A stretch of DNA of 64,000 nt. Source: Paenibacillus sp. DCT19 (GTDB taxonomy: Bacteria; Bacillota; Bacilli; Paenibacillales; Paenibacillaceae). A model generated the notes under the pieces. It ran no database searches. It was not told where the DNA came from and worked only from the letters and a program-made list of their open reading frames with translations. This document shows positions 18,010 to 27,802 of this stretch, piece after piece. The stretch lies in NCBI RefSeq assembly GCF_003268635.1, contig NZ_CP029639.1, positions 2,987,501 to 3,051,500 of the forward strand. The letters run 5' to 3'. How positions within the stretch are numbered: position 1 is the stretch's first letter; each line of letters opens with the position of its first letter. A program made the translations under genes and the position numbers.

Positions 18010-18366
18010 ATGCATACCATTGGTGAAGTCGCTGAATTGCTCGGGATCAGTGCCCACACGTTGAGATATTACGAGAAAGAGCAGATTATCATTCCACTTC
18101 GTGATGCCGGTGGAGACAGGCGATACAATGAGTCTCATCTCAAATGGCTGCAGTTTGTCATCAAGTTAAAAGAAACACAAATGCCGATCGCTGTCATTAA
18201 AAAGTATGCTTCGTTATTTCAAGAAGGCGAGCATACGGCTCCAGAACGTTTGAAGCTACTGGAGAATCATAAGAGAGCCGTTGAAGATCAGATGAACAAC
18301 CTTCATGCCGCGAACGAAATGCTTGAACTCAAAATTATGGCATATCGATCATTTATCGGGAAATAA
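18010..18366 (+). CDS. MerR-family transcriptional regulator
   Basis: A 118-residue protein with the MerR N-terminal winged helix TIGEVAELLGISAHTLRYYEKEQII (residues 3-27) and wing residues RRYNESHLKWL, followed by a coiled-coil (about 80-112). It lacks obvious C-terminal cysteines, so it is not a metal sensor; it resembles YyaN/AdhR-like short MerR proteins that respond to aldehydes or oxidants. ATG 18010 is chosen for the AAAGGAG 7 bases upstream, over the in-frame ATGs at 17950 and 17992. It probably controls the divergent SDR gene and itself through the dyad at 17963-17978. Confidence 0.9.
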   Translation: MHTIGEVAELLGISAHTLRYYEKEQIIIPLRDAGGDRRYNESHLKWLQFVIKLKETQMPIAVIKKYASLFQEGEHTAPERLKLLENHKRAVEDQMNNLHAANEMLELKIMAYRSFIGK

Positions 18367-18508
18367 TGTAATGAGGTTGGATTCAATAGGAGCATAACCT
18401 GCTTTGATTAAATGACCTTCTATTGCCAAAAGTGTGATTTTTGTTATAGACTATTTTTTATGTTTGCTAAAATTCATGTTGTTCATCGTTCATCAAGGGG
18501 GAAATGGA

Positions 18509-19381
18509 ATGAATCAAAACAGAATACAAAAATCGAACAAGCTGAAGATCCTCTCCAAAGTATTGTTAATCATTATCGGGGGATTTATCACGGCATATGG
18601 TCTGGAAGCCATATTGATTCCTAACAATGTCTCGGACGGTGGCGTAACCGGCCTTAGCATCGTAGGATCACAATTGTTCGGACTACCACTCGGCATGTTA
18701 ATCGGGCTTATTAACATTCCTTTTGTATGGCTCGGTTATAAGCAGATCGGTAAGAGCTTTGCCTTATATTCGGTCATCGGTATTGCTTCACTTGCAGTTA
18801 GCACCAGTCTGATGCACCATGTACCAACGATTATTCAAGGTGATACCTTGCTGGTTACCGTTGTTGGAGGTATTATTATCGGTTTTGGTATGGGTCTAGC
18901 ACTACGTAATGGCGGAGCATTAGATGGAATAGACATGTTGGCTGTGTTGTTATCCCGTAAAGTCCCATTTGGAACGAGTGACCTGATCCTGTTCCTCAAC
19001 ATGTTTGTGTTTATCGTCGTGTCTACCGTATTCGGTTTGCAAGGCGCGATTCTGTCAGGGCTTGCGTATTTTATTGCTTCTAAAGTTATACATATCGTTG
19101 AAGAAGGCTTGAGCGGTTCCAAGACATTCAAAATTATTACGAATCAACCAGAGATTATGGTCGAAACCATTCGTGATCGTCTAGGACGTGGGGCAACATA
19201 TACCGATGCGTATGGTGGATACTCTAACGAGCAATTCAAAGAAATTACGTGTGTCATCAACCGGATGGAAGAAAGTAAAATTAAAGATATCATTCATGAA
19301 ATTGATCCTACGGCTTTTGTAGTCGTATACGATGTAGCTGAAGTTAAAGGCGGGAATTTCAAGAAGAAGGATATTCACTAG
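18509..19381 (+). CDS. YitT-family membrane protein (DUF2179)
   Basis: About 290 residues: five to six membrane segments in the first ~190 residues, including the family motif IPNNVSDGGVTGLSI and GGALDGIDMLA. These are followed by a cytoplasmic DUF2179 domain (TFKIITNQPEIMVETIRDRLGRGATYTDAYGGYS...). Family members are widespread in Bacillales; transport activity is suspected but unproven. ATG 18509 has AAGGGGGA upstream; the longer frame from 18434 has no ribosome site. It is monocistronic and ends at the hairpin at 19391. Confidence 0.9.
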   Translation: MNQNRIQKSNKLKILSKVLLIIIGGFITAYGLEAILIPNNVSDGGVTGLSIVGSQLFGLPLGMLIGLINIPFVWLGYKQIGKSFALYSVIGIASLAVSTSLMHHVPTIIQGDTLLVTVVGGIIIGFGMGLALRNGGALDGIDMLAVLLSRKVPFGTSDLILFLNMFVFIVVSTVFGLQGAILSGLAYFIASKVIHIVEEGLSGSKTFKIITNQPEIMVETIRDRLGRGATYTDAYGGYSNEQFKEITCVINRMEESKIKDIIHEIDPTAFVVVYDVAEVKGGNFKKKDIH

Positions 19382-19390
19382 AATGAATCA

Positions 19391-19431
19391 AAAACGCGCT
19401 AGAGAGAAAAATTCTCTCGGCGCGTTTTTTT
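19391..19431. terminator. Terminator between YitT and cyclase genes
   Basis: AAAACGCGC at 19391-19399 pairs with GCGCGTTTT at 19420-19428, with inner AGAGAG/CTCTCT pairing and a T-run to 19431. The A-run on the left makes it usable in both directions. Confidence 0.88.
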
Positions 19432-19438
19432 AATACAA

Positions 19439-20110
19439 TTAAGTTTCGGTAAACACCGTTGCAAAACTGCTGTCTACCCCTTCAATATATAATGGGATAG
19501 CATATACCTTACTAATATTAGACAGATCATGATTCAGATTCATGTCTTCAATCACGAGAATATACTTGCCGTCTACCCGGTCTTTCCCTAAAATCGTTTG
19601 GTGAAAGGCAACGGCCTCATCTGGATGATTAGCCGCACCAGCTGAGATCGCATCCAATCCAACCGCACGCAACGAGTCAAAGACCATCAGGTAACGGGCG
19701 GCAGATGCTGCAAGACCCGGGTTATGATTGCTGTATCGGGCAGGTTCTGTTGACCGAATATTGCCAAAACCAGTGCGAATCAACACTAGATCCGAGCCGG
19801 CAATTTGATGTTCATACGGTTCAAGATCTGCTTTGGTAATCAGCTCATCATCTTGTTTAGGGATATCAATAACGACTGGATGGTTAAAGATGAAGTTATC
19901 TAACGGAATCTCTGTTAACTTTTTGCCCTGAGGATTAAAATGCCATGGTCCGTCAATGTGTGTACCGTTGTGGTTAAGGGAAGTGATAATGAACTGATTA
20001 TACAGCTTACCTTGATCTATACTCGACTGCTGCTGGATCTCCACCGGAGGATTTCCGTTATATATGGGAGTATGTGTGCTAAGAGGATAGGACAAGAGCA
20101 TTCGTGTCAT
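19439..20110 (-). CDS. Cyclase-family metal-dependent hydrolase (kynurenine formamidase-like)
   Basis: A 223-residue protein with the cyclase-family signature NHNGTHIDGPWHFNP (H-x-G-T-H-x-D-x-P-x-H, residues ~46-60), whose His and Asp bind the metal. A further His-Glu pair appears in AFHQTILG. Homologues hydrolyse N-formylkynurenine, isatin or lactone-like substrates; no tryptophan-degradation genes are nearby, so the substrate stays open. It is a single gene converging on YitT. Confidence 0.88.
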   Translation of the reverse strand: MTRMLLSYPLSTHTPIYNGNPPVEIQQQSSIDQGKLYNQFIITSLNHNGTHIDGPWHFNPQGKKLTEIPLDNFIFNHPVVIDIPKQDDELITKADLEPYEHQIAGSDLVLIRTGFGNIRSTEPARYSNHNPGLAASAARYLMVFDSLRAVGLDAISAGAANHPDEAVAFHQTILGKDRVDGKYILVIEDMNLNHDLSNISKVYAIPLYIEGVDSSFATVFTET

Positions 20111-20375
20111 CTTCCAATCGCTCCTTTATGTACTAGCTATTATTATCTAGATTGTAATAGCTGAAGAGGGTCATGCAACCGAACCGTGTCTGAAATACAA
20201 TACCATTTATCGTTTTATGCAGTGTGTGCTTCTTTCATGAATGATATTACATGATATTAGACAATAAAGTTGCTTCATTACATGTTTCATCGTTATCATT
20301 TATGCTTATTCTCTTATTTAAACTACTGTAAAATAGTAAGATCTGACTATGTTGAGGTGGAGTTGATTCTATTTT

Positions 20376-20989
20376 ATGAATGCATATAAAATAACTCATT
20401 TTGTTTCAGTGTCCGAATATGAATCGTTTCAGACGAGATTTGGGGTCAGCCAGATTGGCTAACTTCTCCAGAGTGGCCGGTCAGTGCTGCATGGAATGAT
20501 CGGCCTATGAAATTTATAGGGCAGGTTCGGTTAGACGAATGGTATGATGATGTGTCTTCCATCAGAATGGCATACATTTTTGTGACACAGCCTGAAGACC
20601 AACAAGATTCTTTTTTTTGATCCGGATATTATATATCCATACGAAGGTGAGAATGCGGTTATTATTCAGGCCGAGGGTAATATACCAAGCTGCATATCGA
20701 TTCGAGAGCATGTTACCGGTCCAACCACAGATGAAGATTGTGTTTGGATACCCAGGTTAAGCAGGTAACCGAGGAGCATGCATCAAACTTTGAAGAAATA
20801 GACATCGACAAAATTGGAGGTATCCCCGCATGTATTCAAGGATCTCCAATACAAGATAATGATTGTTTATTACTGCAACTGCATACGAATTGGTTACCTT
20901 TCTATATCAATGCTGGCGGAGCGCCAACCATGTTTGTTTTCCTGAAAGAAGCTAAAAATGAAGGCTATATTATGGTGGAGGATACCTAA
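20376..20989 (+). pseudogene. DUF1963-family protein with several frameshifts
   Basis: Joined over three breaks the segment reads MNAYKITHFVSVSEYESF, then the DUF1963 hallmark FGGQPDWLTSPEWPVSAAW and PMKFIGQVRL, continuing to FEEIDIDKIGGIP, INAGGAPTMFVF and EGYIMVEDT. Breaks: GGGG at 20452-20455 (one G short), T-run 20611-20618 (one T extra), and near 20739-20742 (one base short). The total would be about 205 residues. DUF1963 (YwqG-like) proteins have no settled function. Three breaks in one gene make true decay more plausible here than elsewhere, although the local error pattern could still explain it. Confidence 0.7.
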
Positions 20990-20990
20990 G

Positions 20991-21479
20991 ATGATGAAAC
21001 GAATTCATAAACCGTATCTGTTTTTCCTGCTCTGGAATGTGCTGATGGTCGGAGGTGTACATATTTCAACTATTCAGCATGAACCGGGTAGAGGAGTTTC
21101 TGGTAACGGGAATCTGGGTCTTCTCGTTCTATTTCCATCCATACTGACATTTATTATCCTGTGTATATGGACGATGACGTTAACCAGAAGGTGGCTTAAT
21201 GATCATCGTGATCGCTCGGGTCCGATGTATGCTCTGATACCTATTGTAGCTATTTTGTTGTGTGGTCTCTTTATCTTCATGGAAGTTCAATTCATTCATA
21301 ATTTAGGCGAACAGCTGAACGGTTACACGAATGATCCCGATTCGGCAGTCTACCGCTTTGGCTGGCTGAACCAGTATACCAATACACTGTATTATAACTT
21401 TCCAATCCTGCTTTTCGGATTGTCGTTCTCTATATTCATAGGCTGGATAATGGAGCGGATACTGCGAAACAGATCATGA
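20991..21479 (+). CDS. Hypothetical four-helix membrane protein
   Basis: A 162-residue protein I do not recognise. Hydrophobic segments lie at about residues 8-24, 42-62, 79-98 and 132-155, with a polar R-R-W-L-N-D-H-R-D loop after the second and a long, probably extracellular loop (about 99-131). ATG 20991 is chosen for GGTGGAGG about 9 bases upstream; an in-frame ATG at 20958 lies inside the DUF1963 remnant. It starts 1 base after that remnant's stop and 33 bases before a lipoprotein gene, so the three look like an operon. Confidence 0.65.
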   Translation: MMKRIHKPYLFFLLWNVLMVGGVHISTIQHEPGRGVSGNGNLGLLVLFPSILTFIILCIWTMTLTRRWLNDHRDRSGPMYALIPIVAILLCGLFIFMEVQFIHNLGEQLNGYTNDPDSAVYRFGWLNQYTNTLYYNFPILLFGLSFSIFIGWIMERILRNRS

Positions 21480-21512
21480 ACATTTTCTAAACTGAAATGG
21501 AGAAAAAGGATA

Positions 21513-22181
21513 ATGAGAACGAACACATTAATGGCGGCATTGTTGTGCAGCTTAACAATTGTTGTATTGGGCTGCTCAACGGATCAACAACTCGTTGCAA
21601 GTCTTACCGATGACAGAATAGAAGAACTACGTGAAGAATATCCACTTTCAGCAGGTAGTCCTGCGTATGTACAGACGATAGATGTCTCCTTTGATCAAAT
21701 TCTAGAGATATCCGATGCAGTAATTATAGCTGAAGTGTTGAAACAAAATGAGAATTTCCAAGCTACTTTATCTACAGAACCAGGAACACCAGAGGGGGAT
21801 TTTGCCGAGAAGGATAAGGCTCAAGGCATGGAGCCATATAAACCAACGTTTGTTTCCTATAAGGTTAAGGTACACCGGGTAATCGTGGGAGAAGAGGTTA
21901 ACGAGAACATTAATTTATTTTATAATGCTGACTTCGTTGGAGTTGAACCCAATCTGAAACCCGGTATGAAAATAGTGACTTCCATCAAAGAAGGAACTGC
22001 CCCTGAACAAAAGGGGAGTTACTCTTTTACTAGGTATGCTACGTATTACGTTGTAGATGATAACTATGTACTATCTGCGTTCCAAGGGAACACGGAAGAG
22101 ATGATAAATTTTACGAAGCAAACAGATGGGAAGACACTAAATAACTTGGTAGAGCGCATCGAAGAACTCTGGGCAAATTAG
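21513..22181 (+). CDS. Hypothetical lipoprotein
   Basis: A 222-residue secreted lipoprotein with an N-terminal hydrophobic signal (residues 6-20) and lipobox V-L-G-C at 18-21. The mature part begins STDQQL and is rich in charged residues. It contains a region DVSFDQILEISDAVIIAEVLKQ and later VKVHRVIVGEEVNENI and GSYSFTRYATYYV, a pattern seen in proteins secreted by Bacillales with beta-rich folds, but I cannot name a family. It lies downstream of the membrane protein at 20991 in a probable operon. Confidence 0.7.
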   Translation: MRTNTLMAALLCSLTIVVLGCSTDQQLVASLTDDRIEELREEYPLSAGSPAYVQTIDVSFDQILEISDAVIIAEVLKQNENFQATLSTEPGTPEGDFAEKDKAQGMEPYKPTFVSYKVKVHRVIVGEEVNENINLFYNADFVGVEPNLKPGMKIVTSIKEGTAPEQKGSYSFTRYATYYVVDDNYVLSAFQGNTEEMINFTKQTDGKTLNNLVERIEELWAN

Positions 22182-22216
22182 GTAGAACAAAGTCTTGCTT
22201 GAGCAAAATTTATGAC

Positions 22217-22948
22217 TCATTCATGTTTGGAAACCTCTCGAGCCATCCATTCCAATAGAAAGAGAACAGGGAATTGGGTGGTTATATTTGCTGATTCATA
22301 GTACTCCTCATTTACATAATAGGGAATATTAATATCGGAGATTTTGGCTATCGTGGATTGGCGATTATTCGTAATACTCACAATTTTATTTTTCTCCTGC
22401 TTAATTTGCGTTAGATGGGGTAGTATGAATGGATTTTCACCCGAGGTCGATAATGCAATCGTAACACTGTTCTCTCGTATTTTGGCATGGACAGGGAACT
22501 GAGGATCATTAATATACATCGAGAACGTGCCAAGGCTTGAGAAATATCTAGCGCCATATTCCGCCATAATTCCTGAACTCCCCGTACCGATAAAAATGAC
22601 ACTGCTGGCTGTAGAGACCAATTGTGCTGCTGTTCTAATCTTCTCTTCCAATTCAGGCTTCTGGGAACGCTCGAAAAATTCATACACAGCATGATGAGGA
22701 CTTTTCAAGGCTTTTGTTGATTTTCTTTTGTGCTGAGCCAGTAGCATTTTCAGCTTCACTTTAAACTCCGAAAACCCCTCACATTGGTTCTTTCGACAAA
22801 ATCGAAGAATCGTTGCAGTAGAGACATGCGTCTCATCTGCCAACTCTCTTATACGCATGTAAGCAACCTTCTCCATGTTCTGTGAAATGTAGTTATAGAT
22901 CGATAGTTCCAAGTCGTTATATGAAGAAATCTGCTCGTTAGAAAACAT
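22217..22948 (-). CDS. MurR/RpiR-family transcriptional regulator
   Basis: A 243-residue protein with the N-terminal RpiR helix-turn-helix (MRIRELADETHVSTATILRFCRK, residues 30-52) and a C-terminal SIS sugar-phosphate isomerase-like domain starting near residue 100, with FIGTGSSGIMAEYGARYF and ALSTSGENPFILPHL. SIS-domain regulators of this type sense phosphorylated sugars. It is divergent from the phospho-beta-glucosidase gene at 23173, its likely target, with a palindrome at 23035-23052 between them. Confidence 0.9.
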   Translation of the reverse strand: MFSNEQISSYNDLELSIYNYISQNMEKVAYMRIRELADETHVSTATILRFCRKNQCEGFSEFKVKLKMLLAQHKRKSTKALKSPHHAVYEFFERSQKPELEEKIRTAAQLVSTASSVIFIGTGSSGIMAEYGARYFSSLGTFSMYINDPQFPVHAKIRENSVTIALSTSGENPFILPHLTQIKQEKNKIVSITNNRQSTIAKISDINIPYYVNEEYYESANITTQFPVLFLLEWMAREVSKHE

Positions 22949-23034
22949 GTAATATACCCTCCTTTAATTCTTTAGAACGTACAAAATGCAAGTAACCTTT
23001 CTAATGTAATATAACTAATCGTGAAAAACAACCT

Positions 23035-23052
23035 GTTACATGGATGTAACAA
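23035..23052. promoter_or_regulatory. Perfect inverted repeat, candidate RpiR operator
   Basis: TGTTACAT-GG-ATGTAACA, an 8-base perfect dyad with a 2-base centre, in the region between the divergent RpiR regulator and GH1 gene. Related GTAAC words occur at 22992 and 23114. Confidence 0.6.
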
Positions 23053-23124
23053 ATGTGAATCTTTGTTAACTCGGACTAAACGCCACAAAGTATATATTTT
23101 GATCCGTAATACAAGTAACATTAG

Positions 23125-24596
<1,472 letters not shown>

Positions 24597-24733
24597 GCGT
24601 TAAACGATGTGCTGAATAGAGTTGTTAAATGCAATCGTTAATTGCAATTCTTCATGCATAAGCTTTGCGTCCTTATGGAAAACTTATGTAGTGCGTTGAA
24701 ATAAACATGATTTTATTTAGGGGAGGTAACCTC

Positions 24734-24922
24734 ATGACTAATCAGGATCCACAACAGCTTCTGAAGCAAAAGCATGAACAGGATGAACATAAACGACAGT
24801 TCACCCGATTCTCCCGTAACATTTCAGGACATGGCGAGATGGAAGCAGGTCAAGAATTCAGTCAAGACCATGTGTCTGACGACCAGAACCGCATGAAATC
24901 TGTTGAGAACAGACGCACATAA
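24734..24922 (+). CDS. Small hydrophilic protein, unknown function
   Basis: A 62-residue protein starting MTNQDPQQLLKQKHEQDEHKRQF with a strong AGGGGAGGT 7 bases before ATG 24734. It is rich in Gln, Glu, Asp, His, Lys and Arg, with no hydrophobic stretch and a likely disordered or helical character. It is followed by a good terminator, so it is probably a real single gene. I recognise no domain; small proteins of this composition occur in sporulating Bacillales, but that link is a guess. Confidence 0.65.
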   Translation: MTNQDPQQLLKQKHEQDEHKRQFTRFSRNISGHGEMEAGQEFSQDHVSDDQNRMKSVENRRT

Positions 24923-24935
24923 GCAGTAGAAAGTT

Positions 24936-24973
24936 AACAAATAAGCTGATCCTTCGGGATTGGCTTATTTGTT
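24936..24973 (+). terminator. Terminator after the small hydrophilic protein
   Basis: AACAAATAAGC at 24936-24946 pairs with GCTTATTTGTT at 24963-24973, with inner GATCC-TTCG-GGAT(T) pairing. The right arm supplies the T-rich tail. Confidence 0.8.
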
Positions 24974-25010
24974 GTGTTATTGAGTTAAGTCCAAAGATAT
25001 CTATTGTCGT

Positions 25011-25025
25011 TGAGAATTATTCTCG
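25011..25025 (+). promoter_or_regulatory. Fur box
   Basis: TGAGAAT-T-ATTCTCG, a 7-1-7 dyad very close to the Bacillus Fur consensus TGATAAT-N-ATTATCA, with a perfect GAGAAT/ATTCTC core. It lies just upstream of the siderophore-type regulator gene, implying iron repression. Confidence 0.75.
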
Positions 25026-25103
25026 ATAGAATGGAGGAAAGTGAAAGTATGGTTTATTACGCCGATGATAAGCTCAAGTGAACTGTTGTGGAAGGTGGAA
25101 GAC

Positions 25104-27073
25104 ATGCACGTAGAAGAACATGTTAAACTTTGGAATTTGGCCTCTATTAAAATATGGGATGTGCGTCACGTTATTATGCGTGCTGGCGAGTCGATTAGTG
25201 CCTATCGATTTCCAATCAGTGGTTTTATCTACACAGTACGAGGCAATGCGATGGTGGCACTAGATGACACAATATACACAATTGATCGAATGCAAATATT
25301 ACATGGAGGTAAGGGAGTATGCTTGAATATTGACTCCATTGAAAAACAGTTTGAATACTACCTCATATTCTATCGTGCTCAGTTGACGTTACCCATGAGC
25401 CGCGAGAATCAAGCGTTATTGAAGCAGCATATTCCTTTTCATGTTCAATATGCGTTTGTCCCCGAGTATCCTATTGACTTATACAATAAGGTTAAAAACA
25501 TAAATAACGATTGGAATCGGAACAATGCGTTCGCAAAATTTCAGGTGAAGACGTTGTTCTATCAATTTATAAATGAATTGTTGCGACAGTTAAGTGCGCA
25601 GAGCATTGAAGCAGTGAAGCCTAATCTCGTAGCTCAAGCTGTTCGTTATCTACATGAAAACTATACATTACCAATTATGGTGGAGCCGCTCGCAGAACTT
25701 CTGGATTGCAGTGCAGGTCATTTGTCGCGAATCTTCAAGAAAGAGACCGGCAGCAGCCTGATTACGTATTTAACCCGGATTCGAATGGATAAAGCGACGG
25801 AGCTGCTGCTGCATACCGATGCGTCTCTGCAGCAGATTGCTGACAGTATAGGCATTCCAGATGTTGTATATTTTAATCGCTTGTTCAAAAAGCATGTAGG
25901 GCTTTCTCCAGGTCGGTTCAAACAGAAATGTATCCCACTGCGATCCGATCAGAATTATGCTATGCGAGAATCAGAATTGTCCATTGTCAGCCCTAAGTAT
26001 CGAGGTTATGATCCTATTGATGATGATAATTATTATCAATACAAACCCGAAGGAGAGTCATATACATCTATGAGATCGAGAAAACCCATTGCATTGCTTT
26101 TAATGCTCAGCCTTACCTTATTAATCTCTGCTTGTTCACCCACTTCAGGGAATTCAACAGTGAATAGTAATGGGACAAGCAGTACGAATCCACCAGCCAC
26201 CGAAGTTGCTCAGACAGCCGAAGCAACACAACAAGAGCGAGTTGTAACGCATCCATGGGGGAAACCGTTATTAAAGGTGAGCCTCAGCACATTATTTCTC
26301 TGTTTCCAGCGGCAACGGACTATTTGTTAGCACTCGGTATCGTACCTGAAGCAGCATCAAGTAATGAGGAGGGTAGTGATCAGTTTCCTACTTATCTGTC
26401 TGACCAGTTGCAAGGAAGTAAAAATATAGGTTGGCAGGTTGACCCGAACTTTGAAAGTATATTGGCAGCAGAGCCGGATCTCATTATTGGTCAGGATTTC
26501 ATGAGTGATGCCTATAGTAGCCTCAGCAAAATTGCACCCACTTTACTAGCTGAGAAGTTAAAAGACGACCAGGGCATTATTCGTATGAAAACGAGTCTTC
26601 TTCATATGGGAGATATGTTAGGGAAGACAGAGCAAGCTAAGCAAGTTATTGAAGATTACGAGGCGAAGGCTAAAGACGCTCAGGCGAAGATCAAGCAAGC
26701 CATTGGGGATGAGACCGTTATGTTCCTACGCTTATCGGACAAAGAAGTCAGGTATTACAGTAAGAGAAACTATGAGGTTCTGTACGACGATCTTGGACTT
26801 ACGCCTCCGCCATCCATACCTGATCCGTCTGAATCAATGAAAGTGATCTCGATGGAAATGTTGCCAACGATCAATCCAGATCATATTTTCCTGTTGTCTT
26901 CCGATCCGAATGAAACGAGCGAGCTTGAGAAAACGGCCGTCTGGAAAGGACTGAACGCTGTGAAGAACAACCATGTATACAATGTGGATTACGGCTTGTG
27001 GTTCCAAGGGCCAGGAGGGCCGATCGGACAGACCAAAATTATAGAGGAAACGGTGCAGTTTCTAACTCAATAA
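25104..27073 (+). pseudogene. AraC regulator fused to siderophore-binding protein (Btr-like), frameshifted
   Basis: An N-terminal sensor region and AraC DNA-binding domain (PIMVEPLAELLDCSAGHLSRIFKKETG; SLQQIADSIGIPDVVYFNRLFKKHVGLSPGRFK, to about residue 280) run in frame into a hydrophobic segment with lipobox-like L-I-S-A-C (about 26092-26135). A class-III siderophore-binding domain follows (QHIISLFPAATDYLLALGI, EPDLIIGQD, GLWFQGPGGPIGQ). The frame breaks in the G5 run at 26257-26261; one more G restores it. Bacillus Btr (YbbB) joins the same two domains without a membrane segment. The start at ATG 25104 is chosen for AAGGTGG 6 bases upstream; GTG 25041 is an alternative. An internal ATG at 26071 could make a separate lipoprotein. 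Confidence 0.82.
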
Positions 27074-27098
27074 GGAGTGGAAGGGAGGACAATATACG

Positions 27099-27686
27099 AT
27101 GGGAACATCTGCGATGGAGACGTTAATTCGTAAACGAAGAACCATTCGTCAATTCAATGGAAAACGACTAACAAAAGAAACGATCCTTCAGTTGCTGGAC
27201 GCAGCTGTATGGGCACCGGTGCACTCACGTAAAGAACCATGGCGCTTCATATTGTTTATGGAAGAGGGTAGGAAGCAATTTTCTGATGCAGTGCTATATA
27301 CATTCTCGAAGGAAGAGCGGGAGCGTTGGGCAGAGAAATTAGAGAAAGACTATTGTGATTCGATGCAGGCGCATTTGCTCGTTGTGATTGATGCTGATCC
27401 AAGACAACGGGTGTGGGAAGATGCCGTAGGTGCAGCTTCAGCATTGATTCAGAACATACAGCTCCTGGCTTGGGAGCAGGAAATTGGTGTTGTGTGGAAG
27501 ACGAATGAGTATAACTTCGATCCAGACTTTTACGCTCGTACGGGTGTAAGAACGGGTGAACGGATCATCGGCACATTGCATCTCGGTTACTTTGATTCGA
27601 ACAAGGTTCCCAAACCACGTCCACGTACACCTGTGCATCAACTGCTCACTTATATCTCCAGCGCAGAACAGAGCCAACAACAGTGA
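27099..27686 (+). CDS. Nitroreductase-family protein
   Basis: A 195-residue FMN-dependent nitroreductase-fold protein. The hallmark is METLIRKRRTIRQF at its N-terminus (FMN-phosphate Arg residues), then LDAAVWAPVHSRKEPWRFI, and near residue 155 GERIIGTLHLGY. It follows the siderophore-binding fusion by 25 bases, so it is probably in the same iron-regulated transcript. A role in reducing or recycling an iron chelate is possible but unproven; flavin reductases of this fold also reduce quinones and nitro compounds. GGGAGG lies about 10 bases before the ATG. Confidence 0.85.
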   Translation: MGTSAMETLIRKRRTIRQFNGKRLTKETILQLLDAAVWAPVHSRKEPWRFILFMEEGRKQFSDAVLYTFSKEERERWAEKLEKDYCDSMQAHLLVVIDADPRQRVWEDAVGAASALIQNIQLLAWEQEIGVVWKTNEYNFDPDFYARTGVRTGERIIGTLHLGYFDSNKVPKPRPRTPVHQLLTYISSAEQSQQQ

Positions 27687-27721
27687 ACATAGCTGGTTAA
27701 AAGTTCATATGAATCCACTTC

Positions 27722-27747
27722 AAGTCGCTATAATAGCGGCTTTTTTT
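27722..27747 (+). terminator. Terminator of the iron-regulated transcript
   Basis: AAGTCGCTA at 27722-27730, loop TAA, TAGCGGCTT at 27734-27742, then a T-run. Confidence 0.88.
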
Positions 27748-27770
27748 GTTTGATGATCTAAGTTTTACCT

Positions 27771-27802
27771 CTTAGAAGAGGAAGGGGAAATCCTCTTCTA
27801 AG
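27771..27802. repeat. Perfect 12-base inverted repeat at the 3' end of the AraC gene
   Basis: CTTAGAAGAGGA at 27771-27782 and TCCTCTTCTAAG at 27791-27802, directly abutting the AraC stop codon. Neither strand has a clear T-run after the stem, so it may stabilise the mRNA 3' end rather than terminate efficiently. Confidence 0.7.

Noticed and set aside
20363..20989. Intact small gene starting at 20738
   Set aside because: Upstream frames carry the conserved N-terminal DUF1963 motifs, so this is only the last third of a broken gene.
27771..27802. 12-base inverted repeat as a standard terminator for the AraC gene
   Set aside because: No T-run follows the stem on the - strand; listed only as a repeat.
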